64,000 nucleotides of DNA, taken from contig CP060234.1 in assembly GCA_023898685.1 (NCBI GenBank), forward strand, positions 1 through 64,000. The letters are read 5' to 3'. Shown here one piece after another: positions 1 to 9,352 of the stretch (within the stretch, counting starts at the first letter, position 1; every line of letters begins with the position of its first letter). The position numbers and the translations under genes are program-made. The notes beneath the pieces are model-generated. The model saw only the letters and a program-made list of their open reading frames with translations, searched no databases and was not told the origin of the DNA. This DNA is from Phycisphaeraceae bacterium. Lineage in GTDB: Bacteria > Planctomycetota > Phycisphaerae > Phycisphaerales > UBA1924.

Positions 1-73
1 GGAGACAGTACGGGCTGGCGTTGTGGCCGGTCCGCCCGCAGAGACGCTCGTAGTCGAGACGGAGAGACAAGAC

Positions 74-721
74 ATGAAGACAATCATCGCCATCGTGGCG
101 GCGGCCGGTTCGATGGCTTCCGCGAACATCACCATCAACGAGGTCCTGGGCTCCACCGCCGGCGCGGACAGCGAGTTCATCGAGCTCTACAACACTGGCG
201 CCTCGGCCGTCGACCTGACCGGCTGGAGCATCGAGCTCTGGGATTCGGACGCCGGCACCGCGTTCGGCACCTCTGACGGCGCGGCCCCCTACGTCATCAA
301 CACCGGTTCCATCGCCGCCGGCGGCTGGTTCCTGATGTCCAACGCGCTGGCGGACGCCACCTACGGCGTCACCGGCGACTTCCTCCTGCCGTCCAACGCC
401 ATCGAGAACAGCTCCTACACCATGGTCCTCCGCGACGCGGGCGCCAACGTCATGCAGACCATCTTCGTGACCGATGGCGGCGCGGGCGACGCGGCCAACA
501 TCGCCGGCACCATCATCACCCCCGACGCGACCTTCGGGCCCGACGGCACCTTCCTGCCCGCCGGCTTCTACCGCGTCGGCGACGGCTCGGACACCCTCGC
601 CGTCCTTGAGTTTGACCAGCCCAGCCCCTCGGCCACCCCGGGCTACGCCAACATCCCGGCCCCGGCCGCCCTCGGCGTCCTGGGTCTCGGCGGCCTCGTC
701 GCCGCCCGTCGCCGCCGCTGA
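74..721 (+). CDS. Exported lamin-tail-domain protein with PEP-CTERM-like tail
   Basis: The start is the ATG at 74, preceded by GGAGAG; an upstream in-frame start would add 17 residues before the signal peptide. The protein is 215 aa. A short signal peptide (about residues 1-18, ending ASA) is followed by a lamin-tail/LTD-type beta domain: 'INEVLGSTAG', 'EFIELYNTG', 'VDLTGWSIELWDSD'. Such domains occur in surface or secreted bacterial proteins. The C-terminus is a PEP-CTERM-like sorting signal: 'IPAPAALGVLGLGG' then 'AARRRR', with PAP replacing PEP. Export and anchoring by an exosortase-like system is inferred. It is clearly paralogous to the protein at 9635-10297, which lacks the tail. A strong terminator follows. 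The molecular role is unknown. Confidence 0.85.
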   Translation: MKTIIAIVAAAGSMASANITINEVLGSTAGADSEFIELYNTGASAVDLTGWSIELWDSDAGTAFGTSDGAAPYVINTGSIAAGGWFLMSNALADATYGVTGDFLLPSNAIENSSYTMVLRDAGANVMQTIFVTDGGAGDAANIAGTIITPDATFGPDGTFLPAGFYRVGDGSDTLAVLEFDQPSPSATPGYANIPAPAALGVLGLGGLVAARRRR

Positions 722-746
722 GCGTCGACCGGAATCTGAATCCTCA

Positions 747-772
747 AGGCCCGCCGCGTGGCGGGCTTTTTT
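747..772 (+). terminator. Rho-independent terminator
   Basis: A perfect 7-bp stem (GCCCGCC at 749-755, GGCGGGC at 760-766) with a 4-nt loop is followed directly by six T. It lies 26 bases after the stop of the lamin-tail gene. Confidence 0.85.
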
Positions 773-887
773 CTGCGCGGTCGAAAACACGAAGACGAAT
801 CGGGCCTTCGCACTGAGGATGGCTACGTTGCCCCCCTCGTTCACGCGAGGGGCTCAATTCGGCCGCCAAGGGTGCGACGGTTCTGGA

Positions 888-1559
888 TTACCGACGACGC
901 CGAGCCGCGGCGAGACCGCCGACGCCCAGCAGCGCCAGCCCCGACGGGGCGGGAAGCTGCGGGAAGACCGTCCCGTCCATGACCAGCGAGTAGTCGCCCG
1001 TCTCGCCGATGCCGTCCCAGCCGATGTGGCGGAGGAGCCCGCCGGGGCCGTCCGCGCCCGAGATCTCGGTTGGGTCCTGGATGTCGAAGATGAGGCCGCC
1101 GGCCGAGGTCGGGTTGCGGCCCTTGCCGGTGACGCAGACGAGGTAGTCGCCGGGCAGGTCCAGGATGGCGCCCGAGCCGTCGGTCGCGACGGGCAGGAGA
1201 AGCGGGGCCGTGTTATCGACCGCGGCGTCGTCGTTGCCCAGGAGCCCGAGCAGGCCGCCCGAGAGCGTTATGTTGAAGATGAAGAGCTGGGCGTTGAAGT
1301 TCGGCGCGGTGAGTTCGAGCCGGAAGGCCCCGGGGTCGTCGACGCCGATCACGTACATGTCGTCGTAGTCGGGCACATCGCCGCGCCCGCCGAGCGATCC
1401 GGAGATGGAATGGATGGCGCCCTGGCCGGCCGGGATCTGGGCCGAGCCGAAGAAGTTGCCGGCGTCGCCGACCTCGGTCCAGTCGGGCCCCGCGAAGGCG
1501 GGGGCGGCGACGAGGGCGGCCAAGAGACCGCAGAAAGCCGGGTTGGAACGGATCGACAT
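888..1559 (-). CDS. Exported PEP-CTERM-type protein of unknown function
   Basis: 223 aa. The ATG at 1559 is preceded by GGAGGT at ideal spacing. A signal peptide spans about residues 1-23 (ends 'APAFA'). The mature part is a beta-rich domain with several Asp-rich turns ('DVPDYDDMYVIGVDDPG'), resembling pre-peptidase C-terminal or extracellular beta-sandwich domains. The C-terminus has the sorting tail 'LPAPSGLALLGVGGLAAARR', again with PAP for PEP. It converges on the lamin-tail gene. No catalytic residues are recognised, so only export and surface anchoring can be inferred. Confidence 0.8.
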   Translation of the reverse strand: MSIRSNPAFCGLLAALVAAPAFAGPDWTEVGDAGNFFGSAQIPAGQGAIHSISGSLGGRGDVPDYDDMYVIGVDDPGAFRLELTAPNFNAQLFIFNITLSGGLLGLLGNDDAAVDNTAPLLLPVATDGSGAILDLPGDYLVCVTGKGRNPTSAGGLIFDIQDPTEISGADGPGGLLRHIGWDGIGETGDYSLVMDGTVFPQLPAPSGLALLGVGGLAAARRRR

Positions 1560-1726
1560 CTTGGCTACCTCCGGAATCGGGCCGCATCGAGAACCACAGC
1601 ATCACGGCGGCGTGCATCGCGCCGCGTCCCGCTCCAAAGGTGCCCCAGATTCGGGGCTTGGCCACAGAACTCTTGGGAGATTCTGTGGCGCCGCGTCGGG
1701 CGGCCGCCCGTCCGCGCGGCCGAACA

Positions 1727-1754
1727 AAGACACCGGAACATTGTCCGGTGTCTG
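1727..1754 (-). terminator. Hairpin downstream of the prolyl oligopeptidase gene
   Basis: A 9-bp perfect stem (GACACCGGA at 1729-1737, TCCGGTGTC at 1744-1752) with a 6-nt loop. On the minus strand it is followed by TTTGTT, a weak U-tract. It sits 33 bases past the stop at 1785. Confidence 0.6.
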
Positions 1755-1784
1755 ATAGGGTCGTTGCAAATGTCTATCGGCCGT

Positions 1785-4037
1785 TCAGCCCTGGTCGAAC
1801 ATCCCGGTCTGCCACATCAGGAACAGGCGGATGTCGACCGCGTCTCGGACACGGAGGTGGAGCGGCTTGCCCTGGCCGTGCCCGGCGTCGCGGTCGACCC
1901 AGACGAGGATGGGGTCGGTCGTCTGTTCGCTGGTGGTGGCGGCCTGGAGGTAGGCGGCCATCTTGCGGGCGTGCATCGGATGGACCCGGGAGTCGTTCTC
2001 GCCGGCGGTGAGCAGGACCGCGGGGTAGCGCGTGCCGGGCTTGATGTTCTGGTAGGGCGAGTAGGCGCGGAGGTACTTGTACTGATCCTGGTTCTCGGCC
2101 GAGCCGTATTCGGGGACCCAGTAGCGGGCCATGAGGAATTTCTCGAAACGGAGCATGTCGAGCAGGGGCACCGCGACGACGGCGGCGGCGATGAGGTCGG
2201 GCCGCTCGGTGACCATCGCGCCGGTGAGGAGCCCGCCGTTGGACCCGCCCAGCACGCCGAGGCGTTCCGGGCTGGTGTACCCGTTCTGGATGAGCCACTC
2301 GGCGGCGGAGATGAAGTCATCGAAGACATTCTGCTTGCGGTCGAGCATGCCGGCGCGGTGCCATTCCAGGCCCTTCTCGCCGCCGCCGCGGAGGTTGGCC
2401 ACGGCGTAGACGCCGCCCGCGTCGAAGAAGGGGAAGTTGGTGGCGGTGAAGCGTGGGGTCATGGAGATGTCGAACCCGCCGTAGCCGTAGAGGATGGTGG
2501 GGTTGTTGCCGTCGAGCTTGAGGCCCCGCTTATGGATGATGAACATGCCGACCTCGGTGCCGTCCTTGGAGGAGTACTTGACCCGCTTGACGACGACGGA
2601 GTCGGGGTCGATCGGGACGTCGAGCTTCTCCCAGACGCTCGGGGCGGCGTCGGGGGTGGCGAGGTCGACGTGGTAGATGGTCTCGGGCTCGTTGAAGCTG
2701 GAGTAGGCGAGGTAGGCCTCGGTGCGATCACGCTCCGTCGAGAGGCTGGCCGACCCCGTGCCCGGGAGGGTGAGCGCACCGAGCTGGGCGCCGTCGAGCC
2801 CGAAGAGCTCGATGCGGGTGGAGGCGTCAAAGAGGTAGGAGGCGCAGAGCACGCCGCGGGCGATCGAGAAACCCTCGAGGATGGCGTCGGCGCGGTGGGG
2901 GACGACATCAACCCAGGCGTCGCGGGCCGGGCTGTGGGGGTTGACTTTGACGATGCGCCCGTTGGGGGCGTTGACGTAGGTCTGCATGTAGATCGCGTTG
3001 CCGGCCACGGTCGCGTCGTTGCGGCCGTCCTCGCCGATGAGGATGGGGGTAAGGGTCATCTTGCCGGTGCGGAACCACTCGTCGAGGTTCATCACCCACA
3101 CGTCGTTGGCGCTGGTGGACGTCCAGTAGGAGACGACGGCCCAGTGCCCGTCACGGTCGGGGTTGAACTCGGGGCCCCACGTGGTCTTGAGCTTGGCCAT
3201 GCGGTCGTCGGAGACGTTGAGCCCCTCGTAGAGCTTCTCGGCCTCGCGCTGGCGGATGAGGATGGGGTCCTGGGTCCAGTGGCGCCCGATCTTGTGGTAG
3301 CGGACCTGCGTGGAGTAGGGGTCGCCGAGGTCCTCGAGACGCTGGTAGAAGAACGACTCGCCGTCGGGCATCCAGCCCGCGATGTAGGTCTTTCCCGGAA
3401 TCTCGTCGGCGAGCCACTCGCCGGTGTCGACGTCGAGGATGTGCAGGACGGAGTTCTCGTCGCCCGCGCGGTAGGTGCCGAAGGCGAGCAGCGAGCCGTC
3501 GTCGTTGGGGGCGTACCACGCGACGGTGACGAGGCCCTCGTCGTCGAGCTCGAAGGGGTCGATGAGCTTGCGTGGAGCGCCCGCGGCGCCCTCGCGGACG
3601 TAGACGATGGCCTGGTCCTGGGCACCGGTGCGCTTGGAGTAGAAGTAGCGATTGCCGGCCATGTGGGGCAGGCTGATCTCGCCGATCTCCATGAGGGGCT
3701 GGATCTGGGCCTCGAGGCGGGCGCGGATGGGCTTGAGGAACTCGAATCCCGGGGCGTCGCCGTCGAGGATGGAGCGGGTGTAGGCGTTCTGCTTGTCGGT
3801 CCAGGCGGCGACCTCGTCGGTCATCTTGCCCATGTGCTCGGGGTCGGCGTTGTCGCCCTCGAGCCAGCGATAGGGGTCGACGAAGGTCTCGCCGAAGTAG
3901 TTGTCGGTGACGGGCCGCGTCTCGGTCGCGGGCGGACCGGCGGGGGCCTGGCCGTTCTGGGCCGAGACCGGCACGGTCGCGGCGGAAAGCGTGAAGGCGA
4001 GCGACAGTGAGGCCGCGATGGAGGGTCTGAGATTCAT
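1785..4037 (-). CDS. Prolyl oligopeptidase (S9A family), exported
   Basis: 750 aa, the usual length for prolyl endopeptidases, which cleave after proline in short peptides. The N-terminus has a signal peptide (about 1-27, ending 'VSAQ'), so it is probably periplasmic. Next come the N-terminal S9 elements ('DPYRWLEGDNADPEHMGKM'), a seven-bladed propeller (about 80-420) and an alpha/beta hydrolase domain (about 450-750). The catalytic triad is visible: Ser about 599 in 'GGSNGGLLTG', Asp about 685 in 'GENDSRVHP', and His about 720 in 'DAGHGQGKP'. Its ATG overlaps the stop of the upstream ABC ATPase gene by 4 bases (ATGA), so the two are translationally coupled. The linkage to an ABC ATPase and a large membrane protein is not a standard pairing. 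Confidence 0.93.
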   Translation of the reverse strand: MNLRPSIAASLSLAFTLSAATVPVSAQNGQAPAGPPATETRPVTDNYFGETFVDPYRWLEGDNADPEHMGKMTDEVAAWTDKQNAYTRSILDGDAPGFEFLKPIRARLEAQIQPLMEIGEISLPHMAGNRYFYSKRTGAQDQAIVYVREGAAGAPRKLIDPFELDDEGLVTVAWYAPNDDGSLLAFGTYRAGDENSVLHILDVDTGEWLADEIPGKTYIAGWMPDGESFFYQRLEDLGDPYSTQVRYHKIGRHWTQDPILIRQREAEKLYEGLNVSDDRMAKLKTTWGPEFNPDRDGHWAVVSYWTSTSANDVWVMNLDEWFRTGKMTLTPILIGEDGRNDATVAGNAIYMQTYVNAPNGRIVKVNPHSPARDAWVDVVPHRADAILEGFSIARGVLCASYLFDASTRIELFGLDGAQLGALTLPGTGSASLSTERDRTEAYLAYSSFNEPETIYHVDLATPDAAPSVWEKLDVPIDPDSVVVKRVKYSSKDGTEVGMFIIHKRGLKLDGNNPTILYGYGGFDISMTPRFTATNFPFFDAGGVYAVANLRGGGEKGLEWHRAGMLDRKQNVFDDFISAAEWLIQNGYTSPERLGVLGGSNGGLLTGAMVTERPDLIAAAVVAVPLLDMLRFEKFLMARYWVPEYGSAENQDQYKYLRAYSPYQNIKPGTRYPAVLLTAGENDSRVHPMHARKMAAYLQAATTSEQTTDPILVWVDRDAGHGQGKPLHLRVRDAVDIRLFLMWQTGMFDQG

Positions 4038-5002
4038 TGCACGAGCCCCTTGGTGAGCCGCATGAACGCGGTTTCGAGGTTGACGGCCTCTTCGGAGAAC
4101 TGCGCGATCCGGAAGCCGTTGTTTACCAGAACATTAGGCAGATCGGTGTACGATCGGCCCGGCGCCTCGTCGTACTCCACATGGATGACGCGGGCGGGCT
4201 GGCCCGTCGCGAGCATTCCATCGCCGTCGACGATCCCGACGCGCCGCACGCCGTCGATCGATTCGAGGACCTTGGCCGCCTTGTCGGTGCCCTCGACCAG
4301 CGTGATATGCAGCACGTGCCCCACCCGGGCCTTGCGGAGGATCTCGCGGACGGTGCCGCTGTAGAGCAGCTTGCCCTTCTCGATGATGCCGACGACGTTG
4401 CAGAGCTCGGCGAGCTCGTGGAGGATGTGGCTGGAGATGAGGATGGTCTTGCCCATCCGTTTGAGCTCCTTGAGCAGCTCGCGGATCTCGATGCGGGCCC
4501 GGGGGTCGAGGCCCGACGCCGGCTCGTCCATCAGCAGCACCTTGGGGTCGTGCAGCAGCACGCGGGCGATCGAGAGACGCTGCTGCATGCCCCGGCTCAG
4601 CGAGTTGACCTCGGCTGTGGCCTTGTAGGTGAGGTCGGTGAGCTCGAGCACATCACCCACGACCTGGCGGCGTTTGGGCCCGTGGATGCCGTAGGCGGCG
4701 GCGAAGAACTCGAGATACTCCATGACCACCATGTCCTCGTAAGCGCCCATGAAATCGGGGACGTATCCGATGACCGGGCGGATCTGGCGGTTCTGGTAGC
4801 CCACGGTGAGCCCGTCGATCTGGGCCTGTCCGCTCGAGGGCTTGAGGAGGGTGGCGAGGACCTTGATGGTGGTGGTCTTGCCGGCGCCGTTGGGCCCGAT
4901 GAAGCCGAAGCAGTCGCCCTCGTCGATGGTGAGGTTGAGGCTGTCGAGGGCGACGAGGTCGCCGTAGCGTTTGGTCAGGTTGATCGTCTCGATCATGGGC
5001 AC
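4034..5002 (-). CDS. ABC transporter ATP-binding protein (ABC-2/GldA-like)
   Basis: 322 aa. All nucleotide-binding motifs are present: Walker A 'GPNGAGKTTT' (about 37-46), Q-loop, signature 'SLSRGMQQRLS', Walker B 'VLLMDEPASGLDP', and the switch His in 'SSHILHE'. The roughly 100-residue C-terminal extension is typical of ABC-2-type exporters and of gliding-type GldA ATPases. It is the middle gene of a minus-strand operon: 33 bases after the large membrane protein gene and overlapping the prolyl oligopeptidase gene by 4 bases. No obvious ABC-2 permease is adjacent, so its membrane partner is either the 5036-7477 product or encoded elsewhere. Confidence 0.93.
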   Translation of the reverse strand: MPMIETINLTKRYGDLVALDSLNLTIDEGDCFGFIGPNGAGKTTTIKVLATLLKPSSGQAQIDGLTVGYQNRQIRPVIGYVPDFMGAYEDMVVMEYLEFFAAAYGIHGPKRRQVVGDVLELTDLTYKATAEVNSLSRGMQQRLSIARVLLHDPKVLLMDEPASGLDPRARIEIRELLKELKRMGKTILISSHILHELAELCNVVGIIEKGKLLYSGTVREILRKARVGHVLHITLVEGTDKAAKVLESIDGVRRVGIVDGDGMLATGQPARVIHVEYDEAPGRSYTDLPNVLVNNGFRIAQFSEEAVNLETAFMRLTKGLVQ

Positions 5003-5035
5003 GGGTGTGGGCTCCCTTGCGGTGGCGGCTGGCGA

Positions 5036-7477
5036 TCAAGGGCTGTTCGCGACGACGGCGGGCGGGGCGGGATCGAGCGGGCAGACCCAGCGGACGACGG
5101 TGCGGCCCTTGCTCTCGAGGGGCTTGCCGTTGACGGTGATCGGGGCTGGCGGGGCGCCGCCGTCCTGCACGAGCTGGCCCACGATGATGACGCAGGGCTG
5201 GGTGAACCAGCGGCTCAGATCGAGGCCGTGGGTTTCGCGCTCGGTGACGATGGGGGAGGCGCCCGATTTCTGCTGCATCTGGATGAACTCGGGAGCGCCG
5301 AGCATGTGGGCGAAGGAGATCGCGGTGAACCTGTCGTCGGGGTTGGCGTCCCTGACCGACTGCTGGCCCGTGAACGCGCGGGGCAGACCGATCAGCGCTT
5401 CCTTGTCGAACCAGGCGCCGTTGGGGGCGCGAGGGGTGCCGCCCGTGAGGGCGCCGAGGTCGAGCGGCTGGCCTGGATTCCACTTCTCCAGATCGACCTT
5501 GTCGGTGTAGACGTGCGATGGCATCCATCTCGGCGTCCGGCCGGTCACGAAGACATCCGTCTGACCGGCGACGACGACGAGGAGCACGTTTTCGAGCGGG
5601 CCCGGCAGGTCGTGGGTGACGTGGCCCGACAGCACGCCGCGATCGCGATTGACGAGCCGGATGGCGGCCGTATCGAGGTCGCCGGGCTGGCGGACGGGCG
5701 AGATGGTGCCCCACCCGTTGTCGCCCGCCCAGTCGACCCGCACCTGTTTGATGGTGGAACGAACGGGGACGGTCATCGCGTCGGGCCGGCGGGCGGAAAG
5801 AACATAGCCACGGTTGTCGGGGAAACCGCCTCCCGCCGCCACGGGCGGCGGGGGGGACCAGGGCGCGATGAGGTCCTCGGCCGCAAGTCCCCCGTCGCCG
5901 ACGGCGATCGTGGCGTCTCCGTAGGTGGGAACGAGCACGCTCATCCAGACGCGGGCCCGCTGCTCGGCGACGCCGTGGATCTGGTCAAGGAAGGCGAGGT
6001 GGTTGCCCCCGGTGTGCTTGGGTCTCAGGGCGGAGGCGCCCAGCCACGCGGCGGCGGTGAAGAGCGCCGTCAGGGCCACGAAAGCCAACCAGGCATGTGA
6101 GCGCTGGCCCGTCCTGCCAAGGATCAGGTAGCCGACCGGCCCCGCGAACAGCCAGTAGAGCGCGAAGACCACGAGCCCGAGCAGAACGCCCTTGCTCGCG
6201 TCGCCCGTGCGGTCGATGACATTCTCGATGTCGCTGTCGTAGTCGGTGATCGCACGCTGCTGGATGGCGCTGGAGAGCTTCTGGTCGGGGTCTCGATCGT
6301 GGATCTCCTGGTACGACTCCAGGCTGTGGCGACGCCCCAGGACGCGGTGCCAGAACGCCTCGGCCTTGAGTGTACCGCTTGCGACGAGACCTCCCGCGGC
6401 GAGGTCGAGCCCCACGACCGTGACCATGCCGTCACCGAAGAGCCGGCGCATCACGACGCATCCGCCGTCGGGGCCGGCGAGGACCGCCATCGCCTCGAGC
6501 GGGCCCGCGTCGGGCGCGGGCGTGAACACGTGGACAACCGAATCGCGCGGCAGCGTGGCGTCGCGGCTCAGGGTCAGCAGCGCGCGGTACGGCTCGAGCG
6601 AGGCGTTCTCGCGGCGGTCGACGCGCATCGCGGGCATGACCTGCGAGAGGGGATTGCGGGCCGAGACGGTCCACTCCTGCCCCACCGGCGGGAGCACGAC
6701 GATGAAGTGGCCGCCCCGCCTGATCCACTCGATGAGTGCGCGTGCTCGCTCGGGGCCCAGGGTCGTCGGGTCGACCCCTCTTCCCCAGACGATCACGTCG
6801 TAGGGCAACAGGCCCTGCCAGCGGTCGGGAAGATCGTCGTCGGTGAGCCCCGTGACCACCTCGGTGTGCTCGTGGCCCAGAGGCAGGCACTCGATGCTCG
6901 ACGTCAACGCCGTGGCATAGCGGCGCAGGCCGAAATCACGCGAACCAACCACGCCCAGCAGCCCATACTCGGGCGCCACCAGCCGGGTGCTGTCCACCCA
7001 GGTCCGTCCGAGCACGCGACCGGCCCGATAGCCCAGGCCGCCCGGGGCGTCGGCAGACTCGATCGCCTCGTGGGCGGTGATCGTGACGCGGGCCGCATTC
7101 TCCGGGTAGGGGAGCTTGGCGTACATCCACGCGGTCCGGGCCCGCTCGGGATCGCCCACGACCACGCGGTCGTACTCGGGCGGATCGCCGTCGCGGTCGT
7201 AGCCTGTGAGGCGGAGAACAATCTCTCGCGGCTCGAGGGCGGAATCGCGGAACTCAACCAGGATGCCGCCCCAGTCGCCGGCACGCGTCCGCCCGCCCGG
7301 GCCCGCCTTGGCGACCCGCAGATCGACCTCATCGCGGAGCACAACGGGGGCCGGGCCTGCGTCGGCCCCGGCTGGGGCGTCCTGGGCCTGTCCGCGAGGG
7401 CCGATGAGCAGAAGGGCGGCGAGCAACCCGAACAGAACGGGGCCGGTTCCTGGATGGGCTCGGTGTCGGGGACGCAC
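5036..7477 (-). CDS. Large exported or membrane protein of unknown function in an ABC operon
   Basis: 813 aa, not assignable to a named family. Residues about 13-31 form a signal or anchor segment. A long extracytoplasmic region includes a Rossmann-like stretch (about 180-300: 'YDVIVWGRGVD', 'GGHFIVVLPPVG') like the degenerate class I glutamine-amidotransferase folds of planctomycete membrane proteins. Two transmembrane helices follow at about 430-452 and 462-480 ('GVLLGLVVFALYWLFAGP'). The C-terminal 300 residues are again soluble. It heads the operon with the ABC ATPase (33-base gap) and prolyl oligopeptidase, so it may be the membrane-bound partner of the ATPase; that is inference. The start at 7477 is the one giving a proper signal segment. 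Confidence 0.75.
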   Translation of the reverse strand: MRPRHRAHPGTGPVLFGLLAALLLIGPRGQAQDAPAGADAGPAPVVLRDEVDLRVAKAGPGGRTRAGDWGGILVEFRDSALEPREIVLRLTGYDRDGDPPEYDRVVVGDPERARTAWMYAKLPYPENAARVTITAHEAIESADAPGGLGYRAGRVLGRTWVDSTRLVAPEYGLLGVVGSRDFGLRRYATALTSSIECLPLGHEHTEVVTGLTDDDLPDRWQGLLPYDVIVWGRGVDPTTLGPERARALIEWIRRGGHFIVVLPPVGQEWTVSARNPLSQVMPAMRVDRRENASLEPYRALLTLSRDATLPRDSVVHVFTPAPDAGPLEAMAVLAGPDGGCVVMRRLFGDGMVTVVGLDLAAGGLVASGTLKAEAFWHRVLGRRHSLESYQEIHDRDPDQKLSSAIQQRAITDYDSDIENVIDRTGDASKGVLLGLVVFALYWLFAGPVGYLILGRTGQRSHAWLAFVALTALFTAAAWLGASALRPKHTGGNHLAFLDQIHGVAEQRARVWMSVLVPTYGDATIAVGDGGLAAEDLIAPWSPPPPVAAGGGFPDNRGYVLSARRPDAMTVPVRSTIKQVRVDWAGDNGWGTISPVRQPGDLDTAAIRLVNRDRGVLSGHVTHDLPGPLENVLLVVVAGQTDVFVTGRTPRWMPSHVYTDKVDLEKWNPGQPLDLGALTGGTPRAPNGAWFDKEALIGLPRAFTGQQSVRDANPDDRFTAISFAHMLGAPEFIQMQQKSGASPIVTERETHGLDLSRWFTQPCVIIVGQLVQDGGAPPAPITVNGKPLESKGRTVVRWVCPLDPAPPAVVANSP

Positions 7478-7573
7478 GGGGAGCTGGCCTCGGTCTGTAT
7501 CGGACGCTCATTGTACGGATCAAGACCGGGTCGGTTTTCGCCGATCCGGTGGGGCGTGGGCGAATTCTCCGAG

Positions 7574-7828
7574 ATGACGTGGCTTCTGCTGGGCGGCATC
7601 ACCGCTTTCGGCGTCGCGCAGATGCTCCGGGCGCTCGCGATCCGTGTGCGCAACGAGGTCGCCGTGCACGACCTGAAGTGCCGCGTGGCCGAGCTCCAGG
7701 CGAAGCGGCTCAAGCAGGTCATGCTCCGGCACGGGCTGGTGCCGCTGGAGGACGCCGAGCCCGAGTTGGGCGAGGTCGAATTCGTCGACGATGAACCTGC
7801 GCCATCGCCGGAGCGCGCCGCGGCGTAG
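7574..7828 (+). CDS. Small membrane-anchored coiled-coil protein
   Basis: 84 aa. The ATG at 7574 opens with a transmembrane helix (residues 3-22, 'WLLLGGITAFGVAQMLRAL'), followed by a basic, helical, possibly coiled-coil segment (23-55) and an acidic C-terminus ('EPELGEVEFVDDEP'). The frame stays open far upstream but only as antisense of the neighbouring gene. It is divergent from the 5036-7477 gene. No family recognised. Confidence 0.6.
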   Translation: MTWLLLGGITAFGVAQMLRALAIRVRNEVAVHDLKCRVAELQAKRLKQVMLRHGLVPLEDAEPELGEVEFVDDEPAPSPERAAA

Positions 7829-7833
7829 CGGGC

Positions 7834-9267
7834 TCAGCCCCCCAGCTTCCAGAGCTCATCGATCAGCACGGCGTGGGACCGCGCCCCGAGCCGGAAGCTC
7901 GACAGCTCGTACTTCTCGTTGGGCGAGTGGATGCGGTCGTCCTCGAGCCCGAAGCCCATGAAGATCGTGTCGAGCCCCAGGTCCTGCTTGAGCAGCCCGG
8001 CGACGGGAATCGATCCGCCCGACTTGATCAACGCGGCGTCGGTGCCCGAGGCACGCTTGAGGGCCCGGGCCGCGGCGCGGAGTTCCTCTGAATCGACGGG
8101 CAGCGTCGCGGGCTGGCCCAGGCCGTGGTCGATCACGTCGCCCCATCGGCAGCCGGCGGGGGTGTTGGCGTTGAGCCATGCCTTGAACGCATCGAAGATC
8201 TTCTGTGGAACCTGGTCGCCCACGAGGCGGAAGCTGACCTTGGCCTTCGCGTGCGACGGGATGACCGTCTTGGCGCCCTCGCCCGTGTAACCGCCCCACA
8301 TCCCGTTGATGTCGCAGGTGGGGCGGGCCCATTCACGCTCGGTGAACGAGTAGCCCTTCTCGCCCAGATTGGCGTCGGGCCCCAGCCCGATGCCCGCGAG
8401 GGCCTCGACCTCGTCGATGCCCAGCTTCTTCCAGAGTTCGCGCTCCTCGTCGGCCAGCGGCTTCACGTCGTCATAGAAGCCCGGGATCGTCACGCGGCGA
8501 TCGGCGTCCCAGAGCTTCGCGAGCACCTTCGCGAGCTCGTTCAGCGGGTTGGGGCACTTGCCGCCCCAGGCGCCTGAGTGCAGGTCCTGGTCGGCGGCGT
8601 GGAGCGTGATCTCGGTGTAGACAAGCCCGCGGACGCCATAGGTGATCGCGGGCTTGCCCCGCCCCAGCATCGCGGTGTCGGAGATCAGCACGACGTCGTT
8701 CTTCGAGAGCACGTCCTTGTGCGTCTCGACGAAGCGTTCGAGGTTGACCGAGCCCGACTCCTCCTCGCCCTCGATCATGATCGTGAACGGCACGCCCCCC
8801 GCGGGCTTGCCGCTGACCTCGTGCCACCCCCGCATCGCCTCGAGAAACATCGTGACCTGGCCCTTGTCGTCCTCCGCCCCGCGGGCCACGATGCGCTCGC
8901 CCACCTTGCCCTCCGCGGGCTTGATAACCGGCTCGAACGGCGGGTTGCTCCACAGCTCGAGAGGGTCGGGCGGCTGAACGTCGTAGTGCCCGTAGAAGAG
9001 GACACGCGGGCCCTTGTAGGCCGGGTCGGCCTTGGAATGCCCGAAGACCATGGGCTGGCCCCGCCCGCCCGGCGGAGCGGTCTCGATGAGATCGACATCG
9101 AAGCCCGATCCCCGGAGGTGGTCGCGGCACCACTCGGCGGCACGGCGCGTGTGCTCGTCGTAGGCGGGGTCGGTGCCGATGCTGGGGATCTTCAGCCAGT
9201 CGATGAGATGATTGATGGAGTCTTGGTCGTGCTCGTCGAGCCAGGCCAGCACACGGTCCACACTCAT
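7834..9267 (-). CDS. M20-family metallo-dipeptidase
   Basis: 477 aa from the ATG at 9267, chosen because AAGGAG lies just upstream; an upstream in-frame start would add 31 unrelated residues. Family hallmarks of di-zinc M20 peptidases (DapE/CNDP-like): 'LFYGHYDVQPPDP' carries the first metal His and bridging Asp, 'RGAEDDKGQ' the second Asp, and 'IEGEEESGS' the Glu pair (general base and ligand). The dimerisation-domain His is in 'AADQDLHSGAWGG' and the last ligand His in 'DDRIHSPNEKYE'. No signal peptide, so cytosolic. It most likely hydrolyses dipeptides or N-acyl amino acids. Confidence 0.92.
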   Translation of the reverse strand: MSVDRVLAWLDEHDQDSINHLIDWLKIPSIGTDPAYDEHTRRAAEWCRDHLRGSGFDVDLIETAPPGGRGQPMVFGHSKADPAYKGPRVLFYGHYDVQPPDPLELWSNPPFEPVIKPAEGKVGERIVARGAEDDKGQVTMFLEAMRGWHEVSGKPAGGVPFTIMIEGEEESGSVNLERFVETHKDVLSKNDVVLISDTAMLGRGKPAITYGVRGLVYTEITLHAADQDLHSGAWGGKCPNPLNELAKVLAKLWDADRRVTIPGFYDDVKPLADEERELWKKLGIDEVEALAGIGLGPDANLGEKGYSFTEREWARPTCDINGMWGGYTGEGAKTVIPSHAKAKVSFRLVGDQVPQKIFDAFKAWLNANTPAGCRWGDVIDHGLGQPATLPVDSEELRAAARALKRASGTDAALIKSGGSIPVAGLLKQDLGLDTIFMGFGLEDDRIHSPNEKYELSSFRLGARSHAVLIDELWKLGG

Positions 9268-9352
9268 GTCGCGCTCCTTTCGGGGATCGTCAGGAAGGAG
9301 GATAGGTGGGCGGGCGCACGGAGACGCAGTGCGGAGGACGACGAGGCGGAAG

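Noticed and set aside
474..4010. Very long plus-strand open frame opposite the prolyl oligopeptidase gene
   Set aside because: It runs antisense to clear protein-family sequence. Its translation is Gly/Val/Glu/Asp-biased without motifs, as expected from the opposite strand of a high-GC gene. The similar long frames at 4037-6100, 37815-40154, 43770-45584 and 54012-55376 were dropped for the same reason.
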